From assembly GCF_002999335.1 (NCBI RefSeq), contig NW_020312751.1, positions 62,001 through 126,000 of the forward strand: 64,000 nt of DNA. Direction: 5' to 3'. The first letter of the stretch is position 1. The number at the start of each line of letters is the position of its first letter. The notes under the pieces were generated by a model. It had not been told where the DNA came from. It did no database searches and was given only the letters and a program-made list of their open reading frames with translations. The position numbers and the translations under genes are program-made. The DNA is from Cyclospora cayetanensis (Eukaryota > Apicomplexa > Conoidasida > Eucoccidiorida > Eimeriidae). Positions 60,601 through 64,000 of the stretch are shown here, piece after piece.

Positions 60601-61641
60601 CCCTCTGCGGCTGCGATGACTGCTGGAGGGACAAACGATGGCGGCTGTACAGCAAGTCGGCCGCTGGCGATCCTTTCCGAAGCACCTGTGAAGGCGGAAG
60701 AGCCGTCTGCGCCTCCGCCAGTGACAGCCGTTTCTGCGTCGGCAGCCTCCCCCAAGCAACTTGAAAACAGCTGTTGGCTGCCTCTCCTTCCAGCGGCACC
60801 GACACAGACTGCAGCGGCGGACGCGTCAACGGAAGTAGATGAGATGCTCGCCTACTTTGATGCGTTGCAGGCTGCCGGACTTGTTCCGAAAGCTCTGGAT
60901 CCCATCGAGGAGGAGGAGCTGCAGCAGCCACTGGCGCGGCAGCAGGAGGCCTTTGGTGAGGTGGACGGACAAGGGCCCCCTCTCGCTGCTTCCGCTCCCG
61001 TGTTGGTGCAACGAGAAGCGCGTGTGCATGCAGCCCCACCGTTGCAGCACCCGGAGCAGGCAAATGAAGAAGCCACGGGAGCTGTCGCCGGGGGGTTTAG
61101 CAGCAAGTCTGCATTCATCGCGGTAGATACTCTGGAAGGCGTGGCTACCTCGGGTAAGTGGGAGAAGTGTTCATCGGTGGAAAGTCAAACTGAATCGAGG
61201 GCAGAGGCACCCGCGCTACTCCTACTACAGGCAGCCTCGCAAGCACCTACTGCAATGCGAGCAGCAGACGGCAGCAGTTCGGAAGCCACGGCCTTAGAGC
61301 TTCCCGCTTCGGTTCTGGACGCTGCTGTGCTGGATGATGCAACGCCTGCGGGGCCTAAAGCGCACAGAGACACTACACATGAGGCGGAAGCACTCTCAGC
61401 AGGGGACGCTGTCGCTAGAGCCTCCAAACAAGATGCCAGTACAACCGACGGCAGCAACCATACCAGTGCTGGCGTCACCAGCTGTATCGACTACAACGAC
61501 TGCATTAGCAAGGGCGCCGGAAGTACCAACAAAACAGAAGACACGCTGCTGCTCTCGGCATGCCTCGAGGCTCCTGCAGCGAAGCCAACAGGATTCTTGC
61601 GGATGTTGCGAGGCCTCAAGGAAAGGGTAAACCGCTTTTAA
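52462..61641 (+). CDS. Giant Kelch-like protein with RS-rich and poly-Gln regions
   Basis: Two long exons, 52462-54185 and 54810-61641, join in phase (two bases plus one: ...PEARI|G|HSMTALRRW), giving about 2851 residues. The ATG at 52462 starts MPKMTSSEASSPFSF. Kelch-type blades appear on both sides of the intron: PWILLFGGQWRDAVGRWFFN near residue 360, LLLVNGG near 460, FFLCGGVGVDGQGLPDIWEF near 590 and LLLVCGG near 830, which supports the join. After residue 900 the protein is low complexity: Ala repeats, Gln/His runs near 1440, and an SR/SK-rich block near 1900-1970 like splicing-factor RS domains. The C-terminus ends FLRMLRGLKERVNRF. Kelch repeats usually form a beta-propeller for protein binding; any RNA-processing role is inferred from the RS block. 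It could be two genes if the intron is not spliced. Confidence 0.78.
54289..54675. repeat. (GT)n and TATG/GGATAT microsatellite filling an intron
   Basis: A pure GT run of about 50 bases, from about 54300, is followed by imperfect TATGTG, GGATAT and TA arrays to about 54675. It makes up most of the 624-base intron of the Kelch-like gene (54186-54809). Confidence 0.97.
55891..56142. repeat. 42-base coding minisatellite, six copies
   Basis: Six 42-base units in exon 2 of the Kelch-like gene. They encode a 14-residue unit AAATSHSTDTAEAG with S/R, H/L and G/R variants. Copies are nearly identical and in frame, pointing to recent unequal exchange. The unit is Thr/Ser-rich. Confidence 0.95.
57393..57560. 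repeat. CAG/CAA/CAC tract encoding Gln/His
   Basis: In-frame run of CAG, CAA and CAC codons giving mostly Q with regular H every four to five residues. It is mixed CAG/CAA rather than pure CAG. Similar shorter tracts occur throughout the exon. Confidence 0.9.
58795..58995. repeat. AGC/AGG/AAG tract encoding an SR/SK-rich block
   Basis: Repetitive AGC-AGG-AGC-AAG codons encode strings of Ser-Arg and Ser-Lys (SRSKSSRSESGSSRSSRR and similar) in the Kelch-like protein. It is arginine-serine-rich over about 65 residues, comparable with RS domains of splicing factors. Confidence 0.9.
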
Positions 61642-64000
61642 CCCTCGGGTTTGGCATCTTCGTGCGTCGCGCGCTTCCCTGAAAGGCGCACGAGGTCTGG
61701 CTGAACTCTGGGATAGCTAGCCGGTCCTCAGTCTGTCGGGACTGCCAAGGAAGAGGCATGGGGCGTTGCAGTGACATGCCCGCATGCAGAAACTTGTGTA
61801 TGCATCGCCACGCGTACAGGAGGGCGGTCTGTGTGCATCGGATGCATGCTAACAGACTGGACTTGCATTTGCCGGACTGCAAGGCAGCGTGAATCCCTTT
61901 GAGCCTTGCTTCCGCCGCTCCTTCCAGCCATCACAAGTGGAGTCCTTCTTCCCTGCAGCAGCTGGCGGGGATGGCACCTTGGAGCCAGAGCCGTAGACAC
62001 TACATATATCTACATGCAGTCATGGCAAACACTGACTAAGCGTCTAGTGCAAAGGCACTCATAGGGGCCACAAAAGGGGAGATGAGGGCAGTGGAAAGAG
62101 GAAAACGCCAAGGGGCTATCCCTGACGGGAAATTTGTCGAAGCTGTTTTGTCGTCCACTTGAGCACGGCTTCTCAGAAACCCTTCGAAACGTCAGGCTTT
62201 GTGCGCTGAAAATAAATTCTGGCAGCTCGCCGCAAAACACAACTTGGAATGCGTAGCGGGCTATGGTAGACTTCACTTTCTCCAATGCCCGTTGTATTTG
62301 ATTAAGACTGCGTAAGCACTTCACCACTAACATGCAAACAGCCAAGCCGTAGCTACTCTTTGCAGCGTCAAGTTCGCTACTTGAGATGAGAATTAATCTT
62401 CTGTGCCTTTGGTCCAAAGGCTGCCCATATTTGCAAGTGGGTGTGAATGATTGCTCTTGGTGCATAGAAGGTGTAGCAATGCCTACACACCATAACTGTC
62501 TGCTCCCTCTCCTCTCGCACGGAGATCATGCAGGGTGAGGGAACGAAGTAAGGAAAGGTTTCTCTTTTGGAAAGACACTCACCAGCTTGCGATTATGCTT
62601 TGTGCTGGGTTGGGCCAAAGAATGGTCTGTTGGGGAGGCCTCGAATTGGGGGCTTTCCAGGATCTCTACTGTTGGAGGTAGCAGCGCTGCCGCTGCGCAC
62701 AGTTTTAGACAGCTCCCGTTGAAGAAACAGACAGCGGACACAGCGGGTGTTGCCCATAGGCTCCGTCACCTCCCTCCGTGCAAAAGCATGCATGTGTTTG
62801 CGAGGAGGTCAATACAGTCCAAACACGACGTTCGGGGGACCGGCTTGAAAGCTCATGTGGCAACTTACTCGCTGCTATGTATATATCAAACAGGGGGACC
62901 GCAAATTTGACGCACACAACTCGTGCAGTACAAGGTTATTCGAAGCTTCTACATTGCCTTACAGGAACTCCCAGCAGAAAACGACTCTCCCCCAGAACCC
63001 CCGCAATTATAGCTTAAAGTCCTTTAGAAGCTAATTACTATACCTCAAGGCAGCATATAGACTACTTATAAGTCCGTTTGTTTGCTTGCAGACACGCCCT
63101 TGTAAAGGTTAAAACATCGCGCTCTGGCGACCAGCTGTAGCGCCAAGCGCCATGGTGAAGCTTGAGGTCATCCAATGAACTGTATTAAATGTCACGCACG
63201 TTCGAATGTGTTTGTTTCTTATGACCCTTAAAGAGAATTGGTACATGCCGCCCTTAAAGAGAAGTGTCGCTGATCCTTTCTAGAACCCTACATGATTTCC
63301 ACACTGTGGGGAGAGGGAGGGGCCCGGGGGCAACTTGATGCGGCCTACGAACAGCCTAGACATTCGGACGCAGTCGCACACAAGGCAGTTGTGTGTGTGC
63401 GAGTGCAGCATATTTACAAACACTCTAAAGACGCTCCGCAGGGAGACACTTAACTCCAGGTTCATACAAACATTAACTGAATGTTTTTAAGTGTTCCTTT
63501 AAACATAACTCCCTCCTTTCCCTTCTTGCTCCCCTCGAGTTTCCGACGTTTGGGGAGAGGGACAGCTAGGATGCACGCAGCTGCACCTTCTAGCACCCTG
63601 GGCATTCACAGCTAGTTGCAGATAGTATCTAGCGCACATATGAACAGCATTGCGTGTTGCTGTATCGAGCTATGTGTACTCCGTAAAAGCTCCAGACACC
63701 CAAACCCAAATATTTGAGTTCTATCTAGTTCTCTGTTAAATAGGAGTAGAGCAGTAGCAGGTGTTTCTTGTTGCTGAGCCCGCTACACCTCCATCCTCAT
63801 TTCATATACACGCGCTCTTCTCCCGTACATATGCGTCAAGACTATCTGGTTGTAGGACAGCCGTAGAGTTCCCGCCTAATTGCCACTCCCCAGGCACATA
63901 AAAGTGCAAAATTAGTGCATATGGAAAAGGATGTGCGCATAAACCACTGTAGTGAAAGCGATGGGAGGAAAGACAGACACACCAGCAAACAGTGAGCGAA
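61642..64000. other. Right-end stretch without a supported gene
   Basis: About 2.36 kb after the giant gene. One minus-strand stretch, about 62180-62400, is moderately protein-like (SELDAAKSSYGLAVCMLVVK, then SLNQIQRALEKVKSTIARYA), but it has no ATG or clear splice partners. No repeats, RNA genes or mobile-element motifs were seen. Confidence 0.45.

Overview
The window is nuclear DNA of a coccidian apicomplexan, most likely an Eimeria species. The main evidence is compositional. Nearly every gene carries CAG/GCA/AGC triplet runs that translate into stretches of Gln, Ala or Ser, whatever the protein does, which is the hallmark of Eimeria coding sequence. Genes are also intron-dense, with many very short exons and canonical GT-AG junctions, and the introns hold microsatellites and minisatellites. 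There are no operons or ribosome binding sites. The exact species cannot be told from the sequence alone.

Layout, left to right. 1-1376 (-): a TruA-type tRNA pseudouridine synthase whose 3' end lies outside the window. 1890-4136 (+): a protein with four EF-hand-like segments. 4293-9237 (-): a 12-exon RNF10-like RING-finger protein with two satellites. 11403-15779 (-): a complete 16-exon CSN4, the COP9 signalosome subunit. 16356-18037 (+): an unknown protein. 18064-19044 (-): a 132-residue coiled-coil protein. 19824-23235 (+): a many-exon unknown gene. 23572-24890 (-): a possible surface or membrane protein. 25310-26050 (-): a single-exon secreted acidic protein. 27162-34664 (+): a 15-exon, 1523-residue coiled-coil protein. 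36-37.4 kb: small uncertain ORFs. 40276-45006 (-): a RAP-domain protein, probably mitochondrial. 45246-45920 (-): MED31 of the Mediator complex. 46477-46548 (+): tRNA-Gln(UUG). 46.6-52.4 kb: a quiet block with little repeat and few convincing exons. 52462-61641 (+): one giant Kelch-like/RS-rich gene of about 2850 residues whose only visible intron is largely a microsatellite. 61.6-64 kb: no convincing gene.

Functional themes are ordinary eukaryotic housekeeping: tRNA modification, ubiquitin or cullin regulation (RNF10-like, CSN4), transcription (MED31), organellar RNA metabolism (RAP) and calcium sensing, mixed with lineage-specific coiled-coil and secreted proteins. I found no biosynthetic cluster, CRISPR array, phage or plasmid feature. 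Most exon models were built by hand by matching splice sites, reading phase and known family motifs. Where all phases close (CSN4, the 1523-residue coiled-coil gene, the C-terminal half of the RNF10-like gene) confidence is high.
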